NCBI RefSeq assembly: GCF_039645565.1
Contig: NZ_CP147914.1
Location: forward strand, 2,457,191-2,521,190
Direction of reading: 5' to 3'
Length of the DNA stretch: 64,000 bases
Origin: Sulfurimonas sp. HSL1-2
Lineage (GTDB): Bacteria; Campylobacterota; Campylobacteria; Campylobacterales; Sulfurimonadaceae
This document shows, piece after piece, positions 45,984 to 53,820 of the stretch. The notes below the pieces were generated by a model that made no database searches, was not told the origin of the DNA, and saw nothing but the letters and a program-made list of their open reading frames with translations. Position 1 is the first letter of the stretch. The number at the start of each line of letters is the position of its first letter. The position numbers were made by a program, and so were the translations under genes.

Positions 45984-47705
45984 ATGCTGAATATCGAAGG
46001 CACTCTTCATCAGGAATACCCGCGCTTCTTCCACTACCCTACGGCGGTACGGAAACCGGCGCTCTCTTTTTTGAAGCTGCTGCTTCAGGAAGAGAAGATC
46101 AACCATTTTCTTACCGACCACCGCAAAGTGAAAAACCTTGCCTTTATCGACACGGCGCTTGAGCATCTGAATATTTCGTACAAAACGGACCACCACCAGA
46201 TCCAGAACATTCCGGCAATCGGAAAAGTGATCATCGTCGCCAACCACCCCATGGGCGCCATGGATGCTTTCACGCTGATCAAAATGGTCAGCAGTATCCG
46301 CCACGACAAGAAGGTGAAGATCATCGCGAACAAAGTCCTTGCCGCCTTTGACCAGATCAGCGACCTCCTGATCGCCGTCGATACCTTTAACGGCCGTCTG
46401 ACCAAGGAGAGCATGAAAAAGGTCGACGAAGCGCTCCGTAATGAAGAGGCCGTCATCTTTTTCCCCGCGGGCGAAGTCTCCCGCGCCTACCTCAACGGTA
46501 TCGTCGACAGCAAGTGGAAGAGCGGATTCATGAAGTTCGCCAAGCGGACACAGAGCCCCATCCTGCCCATCCATATCAAGGCGCGGAACTCCGCCCTCTT
46601 CTACGGTGCCTCCTGGCTCTACCGTCCGCTGGCCACCATGCTGCTCGCCAAGGAGATGTTCTCCGCCCGTAACAGCGTCGTTGAATTCACGGTCGGTGAA
46701 ATGATCGGCATCGATACCATCAACGATATGCCGCTGAGCTACAAGCGCCATGCAAAGCTGATGCGTAAGCATCTCTACAGGGTCGCCAAGGGGCGTAAAC
46801 CGCTCTACCCGACCCAGCAGTGCATCGCCCACCCCGAACCGCGCCACCTGATCAAAGAGGAGCTCAAACGCGCCCAGCGGATCGGTTCGACCTCGGACAA
46901 CAAGCATATCTACCTCGCCGACTTCGAAGAGGCGCCAACCCTCCTCAATGAGGTCGGCCGTCTGCGTGAATACAGCTTCCGCAAAGTCGGTGAAGGGAGC
47001 GGCCGCAAACGCGACCTCGACCGCTATGACGAATACTACCGTCACCTCATTCTCTGGGATGATGATGCCCTGGAACTCGTCGGGGCCTACCGTATTGCCG
47101 ACTGTGAATGGATCCTCTCCTGGGGCAGCAAGGATGCCCTCTACCTCAACGAGCTCTGCAGCCTCGGTGATGCATTCGACCCCTACCTGGAAAATGCCAT
47201 CGAGCTCGGGCGCAGTTTCATCCAGCCGAAATACTGGGGAAGCCGTGCGCTGGACTATCTCTGGCAGGGCATCGGCGCCTACCTGAAACACCACCCCCAC
47301 ATCAGATACATGATCGGGCCGGTCAGTATCAGCGGCAGCTACCCCTCAGCCGCAAAAGAGGCACTGGTCCACTTCTACGGACACTACTTCGGCAGCCGGG
47401 ACACCCTGGTGACCGCACGCACCCCCTACCGGCTCTCTGCCCTTGCCCTGGAGGATGAAAACGCGCGCTTCTGCGGCGACAACTATGCCGAGGACTTCCG
47501 CCGCCTCAAAGAGTACCTGCGGGCCTTCAACGTCACCGTACCGACCCTCTATAAACAGTATGCGGAACTCTGTGAAGAAGACGGGATCACTTTTATGGAT
47601 TTCGGGATTGATGCGGAATTCAACAACTGTATCGACAGCTATATTCTGGTCGATGTTGCCAAGATCAAAGAGAGTAAACGCAAACGCTATATCGATACTG
47701 AGTGA
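45984..47705 (+). CDS. Two-domain acyltransferase, OlsF-like (ornithine-lipid synthase type)
   Basis: A 573-residue fusion. The first half is a PlsC-type lysophospholipid acyltransferase domain (VANHPMGAMDAF with HPxxxxD near 90; IFFPAGEVSR near 165). The second half (from about 300) is an OlsB-like N-acyltransferase (IYLADFEEAPTLLNEVGRLREYSFRKVGEG, ELVGAYRIADC). The order matches OlsF, which makes ornithine lipids from ornithine and two acyl chains. AGGGAG lies 6 nt before the ATG. A parS palindrome overlaps its stop codon. Confidence 0.75.
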   Translation: MLNIEGTLHQEYPRFFHYPTAVRKPALSFLKLLLQEEKINHFLTDHRKVKNLAFIDTALEHLNISYKTDHHQIQNIPAIGKVIIVANHPMGAMDAFTLIKMVSSIRHDKKVKIIANKVLAAFDQISDLLIAVDTFNGRLTKESMKKVDEALRNEEAVIFFPAGEVSRAYLNGIVDSKWKSGFMKFAKRTQSPILPIHIKARNSALFYGASWLYRPLATMLLAKEMFSARNSVVEFTVGEMIGIDTINDMPLSYKRHAKLMRKHLYRVAKGRKPLYPTQQCIAHPEPRHLIKEELKRAQRIGSTSDNKHIYLADFEEAPTLLNEVGRLREYSFRKVGEGSGRKRDLDRYDEYYRHLILWDDDALELVGAYRIADCEWILSWGSKDALYLNELCSLGDAFDPYLENAIELGRSFIQPKYWGSRALDYLWQGIGAYLKHHPHIRYMIGPVSISGSYPSAAKEALVHFYGHYFGSRDTLVTARTPYRLSALALEDENARFCGDNYAEDFRRLKEYLRAFNVTVPTLYKQYAELCEEDGITFMDFGIDAEFNNCIDSYILVDVAKIKESKRKRYIDTE

Positions 47706-47706
47706 A

Positions 47707-47722
47707 TGTTTCACGTGAAACA
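47707..47722. other. parS site 1
   Basis: Perfect match to the ParB-binding consensus TGTTTCACGTGAAACA. It is the centre of a 32-bp perfect palindrome (47699-47730) that overlaps the stop codon of the acyltransferase gene and ends in the short gap before the convergent pseudouridine synthase. Confidence 0.9.
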
Positions 47723-47727
47723 TTCAC

Positions 47728-48636
47728 TCACTGCATCGCTTCAAACGCCTCAGAAATAAAATCCGTCTTCGACATAAGATCGTAGCGCACACCTTCAAAG
47801 GTAAATGCCAGACGGTTTGCATGAAGCAAAAGACGTTTTGCCCCGCTCTTCCCTATCCGCTCTTCGTCGCTGATCCCCTTGTCCAGGAAACGGACGACGT
47901 CCTCTTCATTCTGTCCGTAGATAGGATCACCGACGATTGGATGTTTCACGTGAAACAAATGGACGCGGATCTGGTGCTGGCGACCCGTCAGCGGTTTCGC
48001 CTCGACGAGGGTCATATCCTGTTCGGGAAAATAGCGCAGGACCTTGATATCCGTACGTGAAGGCTTGCCCTCCACATGCACTTTGACGATCATCCGCACC
48101 AGGGCAGAGTCGTCCGGCTGGCGGATCAGGGGGGCGTCGATGACGACATCTTCCTCCATCCGGCCGTGCACCAGGGCCAGATAGCGTTTGTCCATCTCAC
48201 GGTTTTCAAACATCAGTTTTAGGGTCCGCTCGCTCTCTTTGTCCTTCGCGGCCAATAACAGGCCGCTTGTCTCCTGGTCGATACGGTGCGTGATGTTAGC
48301 GTGCGGACCGTAGCGGTGGCGTATTTCATCCACCATACTGTAGGGGGTATGGCGGTTCTGCGGATGGACAAGCACACCGCTCGGTTTGTCAAACAGCGCA
48401 AACGATTGCGTTTGAAAAACGGGGTCGAGTCCACGGGAGACCGGTTCAAACATAACACACTGAAACAAACCCTCGATATCGCCGGCGGGATCCCGCATCA
48501 GCTCGCCGTCGATAAAGATGCGTCCCTTCGCAATATAACGCTGTGCATCCCGCTGTGTAAAACCGAGTTCACGAATCAAAAAGAGGAAAGCCTTCATGCG
48601 TTTTGGGGCAACGAAATCTTTGAGAACGAATGGCAA
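47728..48636 (-). CDS. RluA/RluD-family pseudouridine synthase
   Basis: A 302-residue enzyme with an N-terminal S4-like domain (LIRELGFTQRDAQRYIAKGRIFIDGE) and the catalytic Asp in THRIDQETSGLLLA (near 138), then TGRQHQIRVHLFHV. It isomerises uridines in rRNA or tRNA; the target is not readable. I prefer a TTG start at 48636, giving MPFVLKDF, with AAGGG 7 nt upstream; the first ATG is 13 codons later. Longer readings run antisense through purB. A parS site is embedded in its C-terminal coding region. Confidence 0.82.
   Translation of the reverse strand: MPFVLKDFVAPKRMKAFLFLIRELGFTQRDAQRYIAKGRIFIDGELMRDPAGDIEGLFQCVMFEPVSRGLDPVFQTQSFALFDKPSGVLVHPQNRHTPYSMVDEIRHRYGPHANITHRIDQETSGLLLAAKDKESERTLKLMFENREMDKRYLALVHGRMEEDVVIDAPLIRQPDDSALVRMIVKVHVEGKPSRTDIKVLRYFPEQDMTLVEAKPLTGRQHQIRVHLFHVKHPIVGDPIYGQNEEDVVRFLDKGISDEERIGKSGAKRLLLHANRLAFTFEGVRYDLMSKTDFISEAFEAMQ
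47942..47957. other. parS site 2 (inside a coding region)
   Basis: Second perfect TGTTTCACGTGAAACA, 235 bp from the first. On the minus strand it encodes LFHVKH within the pseudouridine synthase, where the family usually reads close to HLxHIGHP. The two sites together make chance unlikely. Confidence 0.9.
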
Positions 48637-48762
48637 AATTAAACCCTTTATTAGTGACGCTTGGCTATTATCTACTTTATATAAAAGCGGCATTTTATCA
48701 CAGGAACGATGTGTCTTTTCCGACGGTTCCGGCTGGTAAATCCGCACAGATGAGGAGCGAGA

Positions 48763-50094
48763 ATGGTTGAACGCTATGCCAGAGAAGAGATGGCATCCAA
48801 ATGGACGATGCAGGCAAAATATCAGGCCTGGCTCGATGTGGAAAAAGCTGTCGTAAAAGCTTGGAACAAGCTGGGCCTTATTCCCGATGAGGATGCAAAG
48901 AAAATCGTAGAGAACGCCGGCTTCAGCGTCGAGCGCATCGATGAGATCGAAAAGGTGACGCGTCATGACCTGATCGCCTTTACCACCTCCGTTTCGGAAA
49001 CACTCGGGGACGAAAGCCGCTGGTTCCACTACGGCATGACCTCTTCCGACACGATCGACACGGCCGTAGCCCTTCAGATGAAAGACTCCCTTGCCCTGAT
49101 CATCGACGATGTCAAAATGCTCATGGAGTCCATCAAGAAACGCGCCGAAGAGCACAAGATGACCCTGATGGTCGGACGCTCCCACGGTATCCACGGCGAA
49201 CCTATCACCTTCGGCCTCGTACTGGCCGTCTGGTACGACGAGATGCACCGCCACCTCAAAAACCTCGAACAGACGATGGAAGTCATCTCCGTCGGCCAGG
49301 TCTCCGGTGCGATGGGTAACTTCGCCCATGCCCCGCTGGAACTCGAAGAGTATACCTGTGAAGAGCTCGGCCTCCAGCCGGCACCCGCTTCCAACCAGGT
49401 CATCCAGCGCGACCGTTACGCCCGCCTGGCAACCTCCCTCGCCCTGGTGGCGAGCAGCATCGAAAAGTTTGCCGTCCAGGTTCGCCACTGGCAGCGCACG
49501 GAAGTGTACGAAGTGGAAGAGTTCTTCGCCAAGGGGCAGAAAGGCTCTTCAGCCATGCCGCACAAGCGCAACCCTATTCTGACTGAGAACATCACCGGTC
49601 TGGCACGCATGATCCGCGCCTACTCCATCCCGGCGATGGAGAACGTCTCACTCTGGCATGAGCGCGACATCTCCCACAGCTCGACCGAGCGCTTCTGGCT
49701 GCCGGACTCTTTCATCACCTCCGACTTCATGCTGCACCGTATGAATAACGTCATCGCTAACATGGTCGTCTATCCAGAAAACATGATGAGAAACCTGAAC
49801 CTTACGGGCGGCCTCGTCTTCTCCCAGCGCGTCCTGCTCGAACTCCCCAAACAGGGTGTGAGCCGCGAAGATGCCTACCGCATCGTCCAGCGCAACGCGA
49901 TGAAAGTATGGGAAGGTCTGCAGCAGGGCAAACCGGCACTTAATGAACAGGGCGAGAGCCTCTATCTTCAGTACCTGCTCGGCGACGAAGAGCTCAGAGC
50001 AAGTCTGAGTGAAGAGCAGATCCGTGAATGTTTTAACTACGACTATTATACGAAAAACGTGGATAAAATTTTTGCAAGGGTCTTTAGCAAATAA
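48763..50094 (+). CDS. purB: Adenylosuccinate lyase
   Basis: A 443-residue fumarase-superfamily enzyme with the signature GSSAMPHKRNPI (near 263-275) and the catalytic region SHGIHGEPITFG. It acts twice in purine synthesis (SAICAR to AICAR, and adenylosuccinate to AMP). GAGGAG lies about 6 nt before the ATG. It is probably transcribed alone from the 48637-48762 gap. Confidence 0.95.
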   Translation: MVERYAREEMASKWTMQAKYQAWLDVEKAVVKAWNKLGLIPDEDAKKIVENAGFSVERIDEIEKVTRHDLIAFTTSVSETLGDESRWFHYGMTSSDTIDTAVALQMKDSLALIIDDVKMLMESIKKRAEEHKMTLMVGRSHGIHGEPITFGLVLAVWYDEMHRHLKNLEQTMEVISVGQVSGAMGNFAHAPLELEEYTCEELGLQPAPASNQVIQRDRYARLATSLALVASSIEKFAVQVRHWQRTEVYEVEEFFAKGQKGSSAMPHKRNPILTENITGLARMIRAYSIPAMENVSLWHERDISHSSTERFWLPDSFITSDFMLHRMNNVIANMVVYPENMMRNLNLTGGLVFSQRVLLELPKQGVSREDAYRIVQRNAMKVWEGLQQGKPALNEQGESLYLQYLLGDEELRASLSEEQIRECFNYDYYTKNVDKIFARVFSK

Positions 50095-50108
50095 CAATCT
50101 AATTCGAA

Positions 50109-50242
50109 TATAATTTCCTTATCTTCCTGGCTCTTTATTGCAAGAGGGTCGATAAGGAATCCATATAAAACAGTGTAGGAAGAGCCTTTTCCTCTTTTCT
50201 ATCATTTGCATACAAAACACGAACTTTCTGTAAAGGCAAATA
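50109..50242 (+). promoter_or_regulatory. nrdA promoter and structured leader with attenuator-like hairpins
   Basis: TATAAT at 50109-50114 is the likely -10. The leader can form CTCTT/AAGAG (50131-50135 with 50142-50146) or a longer GGCTCTT/AAGAGCC pairing (50129-50135 with 50180-50186) that is followed by TTTTCCTCTTTT, so the two are mutually exclusive. A TTCCTTATC/GATAAGGAA pairing (50115-50123 with 50151-50159) would enclose the first hairpin if transcription starts early enough. I see no clear NrdR box. Confidence 0.5.
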
Positions 50243-52609
50243 ATGATCACGATCCTCAAACGAAACGGACGCAGAGAACCGCTTGATATCACGAAAATCC
50301 AGAAGTACACTTCCGCAGCGGTCAACGGGCTGACAAATGTGAGCCAGAGCGAACTCGAAGTCGATGCACAGATCCAGTTCCGCGACGGCACCACGTCACG
50401 GGAGATTCAGGAGACCCTGATCAAAACCGCTGTCGACAAAATCGATATCGATGCACCAAACTGGACGTTTGTCGCCGCCCGTCTGTTTCTGTTTGACCTT
50501 TACCACCGCGTCAACGGTTTTACCGGTTACTGCAAACTGGAAAAGTATTTTGAAAAAGGGGAAAAAGAGGGGCGCATCCTGTTGGGGCTGCGTGCCAAGT
50601 ATGACCTCGACGACCTCGATGCCTACATTGATCCCGAGCGTGACCTGCAGTTCACCTACCTCGGTATCCGTACCCTCTACGACCGCTACCTGATCAAGGA
50701 CCGCAACGGTGACCCGATCGAACTGCCACAGCACATGTTCATGGCCGTCTCGATGTTCCTGGCGCAGAACGAGGATAATCCGCAGGAGTGGGCGAAGAAG
50801 TTCTACGACATGATCTCCAAGTTCGAGGTCATGATGGCGACCCCTACCCTCTCTAACGCACGGACAACACGCCACCAGCTCAGCTCCTGTTATATCGGTT
50901 CCACACCGGATAACATCGAAGGGATCTTCGACAGCTACAAAGAGATGGCCCTGCTTTCCAAGTTCGGCGGCGGGATCGGCTGGGACTGGACGCAGGTCCG
51001 CTCCATGGGTTCGTATATCGACGGCCACAAGAATGCCGCCGGCGGCACCGTACCGTTTCTGAAGATCACCAACGACATCGCCATCGCCGTTGACCAGCTG
51101 GGGACCCGTAAAGGGGCCATCGCCGTCTACCTGGAACCGTGGCACATGGATATCATCGATTTCCTCGACCTGAAGAAAAACTCCGGCGAGGAGCGCCGCC
51201 GCGCGCACGACCTCTTCCCGGCACTCTGGATCAACAATCTCTTCATGAAACGCGTCCAGGAGGACGGTATCTGGACAACCTTCGACCCGCTCGAATGCAA
51301 AGAGCTCTCCGAACTCCACGGCGAGGCGTTTGAAAAACGTTATCTTGAACTCGAGCAGGACGAGAGTGTCCTCAAAGAACGCCACAAGGCGAAAGACCTC
51401 TGGAAACGTATCCTTACGAGCTATTTTGAAACCGGAAGCCCTTTCCTCTGTTTCAAGGACAATGCTAACAAGGCTAACCCGAACGATCACTACGGCATCA
51501 TCCGCAGCTCGAATCTCTGTACGGAGATTTTCCAGAACACCCAGCCGAACCACTACCTGATCAAACTCAAGTTTGAAAACGGTGAGTGCCTCACCTACGA
51601 GGAGGAGGAGCTCGTAAAGGTCGACAGCGGTATCGAGAAACCGGCCAAGAAGGTCACGGCCCTCGACAGCATCGGCGGACAGCAGATCTACATCGTTGAA
51701 AAAGAGAAAGTCGACGGTGCGACGGCTGTGTGTAACCTCGCCTCCGTCAACCTCTCACGCGTCAACACCAAAGAGGATATCGACCGTATCGTTCCGATCG
51801 CCGTGCGCGCACTCGACAACGTCATCGACCTCAACTTCTACCCGCTGGAGAAGGTCAAACGCACTAACGCCCGCAGCCGCTCCATCGGTCTGGGCGTTAT
51901 GGGCGAGGCGCAGATGCTCGCCGAAGCGGGGATCAGCTGGGGCAGCCAGGAACACTTCGACAAGATCGACGAAGTGATGGAAGCCGTCAGCTATAACGCC
52001 ATCAAGGCGTCATCTAACCTCTCTGTCGAAAAGGGAAGCTACCCAGAGTTCAACGGTTCCAAGTGGAGCCGCGGCATCCTGCCGATGGACCACGCTAACG
52101 CCGAAGTGCTCAACCTCGTCGACCGCGGCGGCCTCTTCGCCTCTGCTTACGACTGGGAGAGTCTGCGTGAAACAATCAAAACACAGGGGATGCGCAACGG
52201 GTACCTGATGGCGATCGCCCCGACCTCCTCCATCTCCATCCTCACGGGCACGACGCAGACGATCGAGCCGGTCTACAAACGCAAATGGTACGAAGAGAAC
52301 CTCTCCGGCCTTATCCCGGTCTGTGCGCCGAACCTGAGCCCGGAGACATGGTCGTTTTATACACCTGCGTATGACCTCGACCAGACCATCCTCGTCAAAG
52401 CGGCCGCAATCCGCCAGAAGTGGATCGACCAGGGGCAGAGCCTCAACATCTTCATTACCCTCGACAAAGCGAGCGGGAAGTACCTCAACGAGATCTACAT
52501 GCTCGCCTGGCGCCTGGGGATCAAATCGACCTACTACCTGCGCTCACAGTCGCCGGAAGCGACCAACGACGTCGAAGACCGCTCTATGGAATGTGTGGGC
52601 TGCCAGTGA
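50243..52609 (+). CDS. nrdA: Ribonucleoside-diphosphate reductase alpha subunit
   Basis: A 788-residue class I NrdA with an N-terminal ATP-cone (ITILKRNGRREPLDITKIQKY). Active-site cysteines are in RHQLSSCYIGS and NLCTEIFQ, the radical-channel region is ILTGTTQTIEPVYKRKWYEE, and the C-terminal redox pair is MECVGCQ. It reduces ribonucleotides to deoxyribonucleotides. Its partner nrdB is 5 kb away on the other strand. Confidence 0.96.
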   Translation: MITILKRNGRREPLDITKIQKYTSAAVNGLTNVSQSELEVDAQIQFRDGTTSREIQETLIKTAVDKIDIDAPNWTFVAARLFLFDLYHRVNGFTGYCKLEKYFEKGEKEGRILLGLRAKYDLDDLDAYIDPERDLQFTYLGIRTLYDRYLIKDRNGDPIELPQHMFMAVSMFLAQNEDNPQEWAKKFYDMISKFEVMMATPTLSNARTTRHQLSSCYIGSTPDNIEGIFDSYKEMALLSKFGGGIGWDWTQVRSMGSYIDGHKNAAGGTVPFLKITNDIAIAVDQLGTRKGAIAVYLEPWHMDIIDFLDLKKNSGEERRRAHDLFPALWINNLFMKRVQEDGIWTTFDPLECKELSELHGEAFEKRYLELEQDESVLKERHKAKDLWKRILTSYFETGSPFLCFKDNANKANPNDHYGIIRSSNLCTEIFQNTQPNHYLIKLKFENGECLTYEEEELVKVDSGIEKPAKKVTALDSIGGQQIYIVEKEKVDGATAVCNLASVNLSRVNTKEDIDRIVPIAVRALDNVIDLNFYPLEKVKRTNARSRSIGLGVMGEAQMLAEAGISWGSQEHFDKIDEVMEAVSYNAIKASSNLSVEKGSYPEFNGSKWSRGILPMDHANAEVLNLVDRGGLFASAYDWESLRETIKTQGMRNGYLMAIAPTSSISILTGTTQTIEPVYKRKWYEENLSGLIPVCAPNLSPETWSFYTPAYDLDQTILVKAAAIRQKWIDQGQSLNIFITLDKASGKYLNEIYMLAWRLGIKSTYYLRSQSPEATNDVEDRSMECVGCQ

Positions 52610-52980
52610 AGCCCCTTTCGACCCCTTCGGCTGCCGCTACCCTTCTAGAGCGCATCATTGACGGCGAAGGGGCCATGCTGCGTTCCCTCGCCCTTAACGG
52701 CCCCACCACAGCCACCCTCACCCTCTCCGTCCAGGACAAACACCGCGGTTACGACTGGATCGACATTGTTTTTGAAATCAGCGGCATGAACGATGCCAAA
52801 CTGGTAGACGACAAACAGCTGGGTTTTATCGATACGGATGAAGGGATTACGGTCGTGTTTGAAAATGGACAATGGGGGTTGGCCGTTGGCCGTTATGGGG
52901 GTATGGAAGCGCTCAAAAGCGCTCCACTGTATGTGATCGGCACCTCTTTGAAATACGAAGAGGCACCCTTCAGCGGGTGA
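52606..52980 (+). CDS. Small protein of unknown function after nrdA
   Basis: A 124-residue soluble protein starting from a GTG that overlaps the nrdA stop (GTGA), hence probably co-translated. The middle (DKHRGYDWIDIVFEISGMNDAKLVDDKQLGFIDTDEG region) looks like a compact alpha/beta fold. No family recognised. Its stop lies in a GGTGATC/GATCACC hairpin shared with the convergent small gene. Confidence 0.65.
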   Translation: MKPLSTPSAAATLLERIIDGEGAMLRSLALNGPTTATLTLSVQDKHRGYDWIDIVFEISGMNDAKLVDDKQLGFIDTDEGITVVFENGQWGLAVGRYGGMEALKSAPLYVIGTSLKYEEAPFSG

Positions 52981-52992
52981 TCAGGAGATCAC
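52975..52992. terminator. Shared hairpin between convergent genes
   Basis: GGTGATC-AGGA-GATCACC (7-bp stem) contains the stop codons of the convergent genes ending at 52980 and 52981 and is followed on the plus strand by TTTCCTT. A weak bidirectional terminator is the simplest reading; the T-run is poor. Confidence 0.5.
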
Positions 52993-53139
52993 CTTTCCTT
53001 CGCGACGGCGCCCTTCCCGGCTCCGTTTGACTTCACAGCCTTTGAGTCTGCTGGTCATTTCCTTGGCCTCACGTTCAGTAATCTCGCGGGCTTTCAGTGC
53101 ATCCTTGATGACGTTGGCGGTCAGATAGACATGCGTCAT
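52981..53139 (-). CDS. Small basic protein (52 aa)
   Basis: A 52-residue frame starting MTHVYLTANVIKDALKAREI, with a helical first half (EREAKEMTSRLKG) and a strongly basic end (KRSREGRRREGKVIS). GGAGAGACGAA directly precedes the ATG, a good ribosome site. The basic tail suggests nucleic-acid contact, but no family is recognised. The 53140-53365 gap upstream is AT-rich near 53300-53350 and otherwise featureless. Confidence 0.55.
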   Translation of the reverse strand: MTHVYLTANVIKDALKAREITEREAKEMTSRLKGCEVKRSREGRRREGKVIS

Positions 53140-53365
53140 TTCGTCTCTCCTCTCTTTGCAGTACGTGACATGTCAATGAGGGTAATCGATTGTCCCTGTC
53201 TGGTTCACAACACGGCACATCTCCGGCGGGGAAACAAACAGTTTCATACCGTTTGAGACGTCAAAACAGTGTCGAATTGTGGGAGCTTTTTTTAGGCCGA
53301 ACCTTAATGGTATAACGGATTAGATAATAAAAAGATAATAGTGAAACATTAGTAATTGTTCGGAT

Positions 53366-53818
53366 TCAGGCCAAATCCGTTTCCAGCCGCGTCAGAAGCC
53401 CGCTGCAGCAATGCTCGATCATCGAGAACACTTTTTCGAAACCTTCAAACCCGGGGAAAAAATAGGGATCCGGCACATCGGCACCCCCGTAGCCGAAATC
53501 ACCGAGTTTGTAGACGTTAGCCATTCCCATGCGCTCGAGATCGGCAACGTTGTTTGCATCCAGCCCGACGATGACGTCAAAGGCCTCCGCATCGTCAGGA
53601 CTCACCTGGCGGGCGCGGTAGGCACCGATATCCAGTCCGTGTTCCTGTGCGATCCTCACCGAGTGTCCGCAGGGAGGCTCGCCGATATGCCAGGAACCCG
53701 TACCGGCGGAATCGACCCGGAGATCCATCCCTTTTTCCGTCGCCTTCTCACGCAGGATGGCCTCGGCCAGCGGCGAGCGGCAGATATTGCCGAGACAGAC
53801 AAACAGGACCGAACGCAC
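53366..53818 (-). CDS. Low-molecular-weight protein-tyrosine phosphatase
   Basis: A 150-residue phosphatase with P-loop VCLGNICRSPLAEA (CX5R near 9-15) and the general-acid Asp in VPDPYFF (near 117). It dephosphorylates phosphotyrosine or low-molecular-weight substrates. The start is GTG, 2 bp after the fusion gene. It is the last gene of the nrdB operon. Confidence 0.92.
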   Translation of the reverse strand: MRSVLFVCLGNICRSPLAEAILREKATEKGMDLRVDSAGTGSWHIGEPPCGHSVRIAQEHGLDIGAYRARQVSPDDAEAFDVIVGLDANNVADLERMGMANVYKLGDFGYGGADVPDPYFFPGFEGFEKVFSMIEHCCSGLLTRLETDLA

Positions 53819-53820
53819 CG

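Noticed and set aside
48637..49488. N-terminal extension of the pseudouridine synthase
   Set aside because: The added 280 residues are antisense to purB and unlike the family; a TTG with a ribosome site gives the expected N-terminus.
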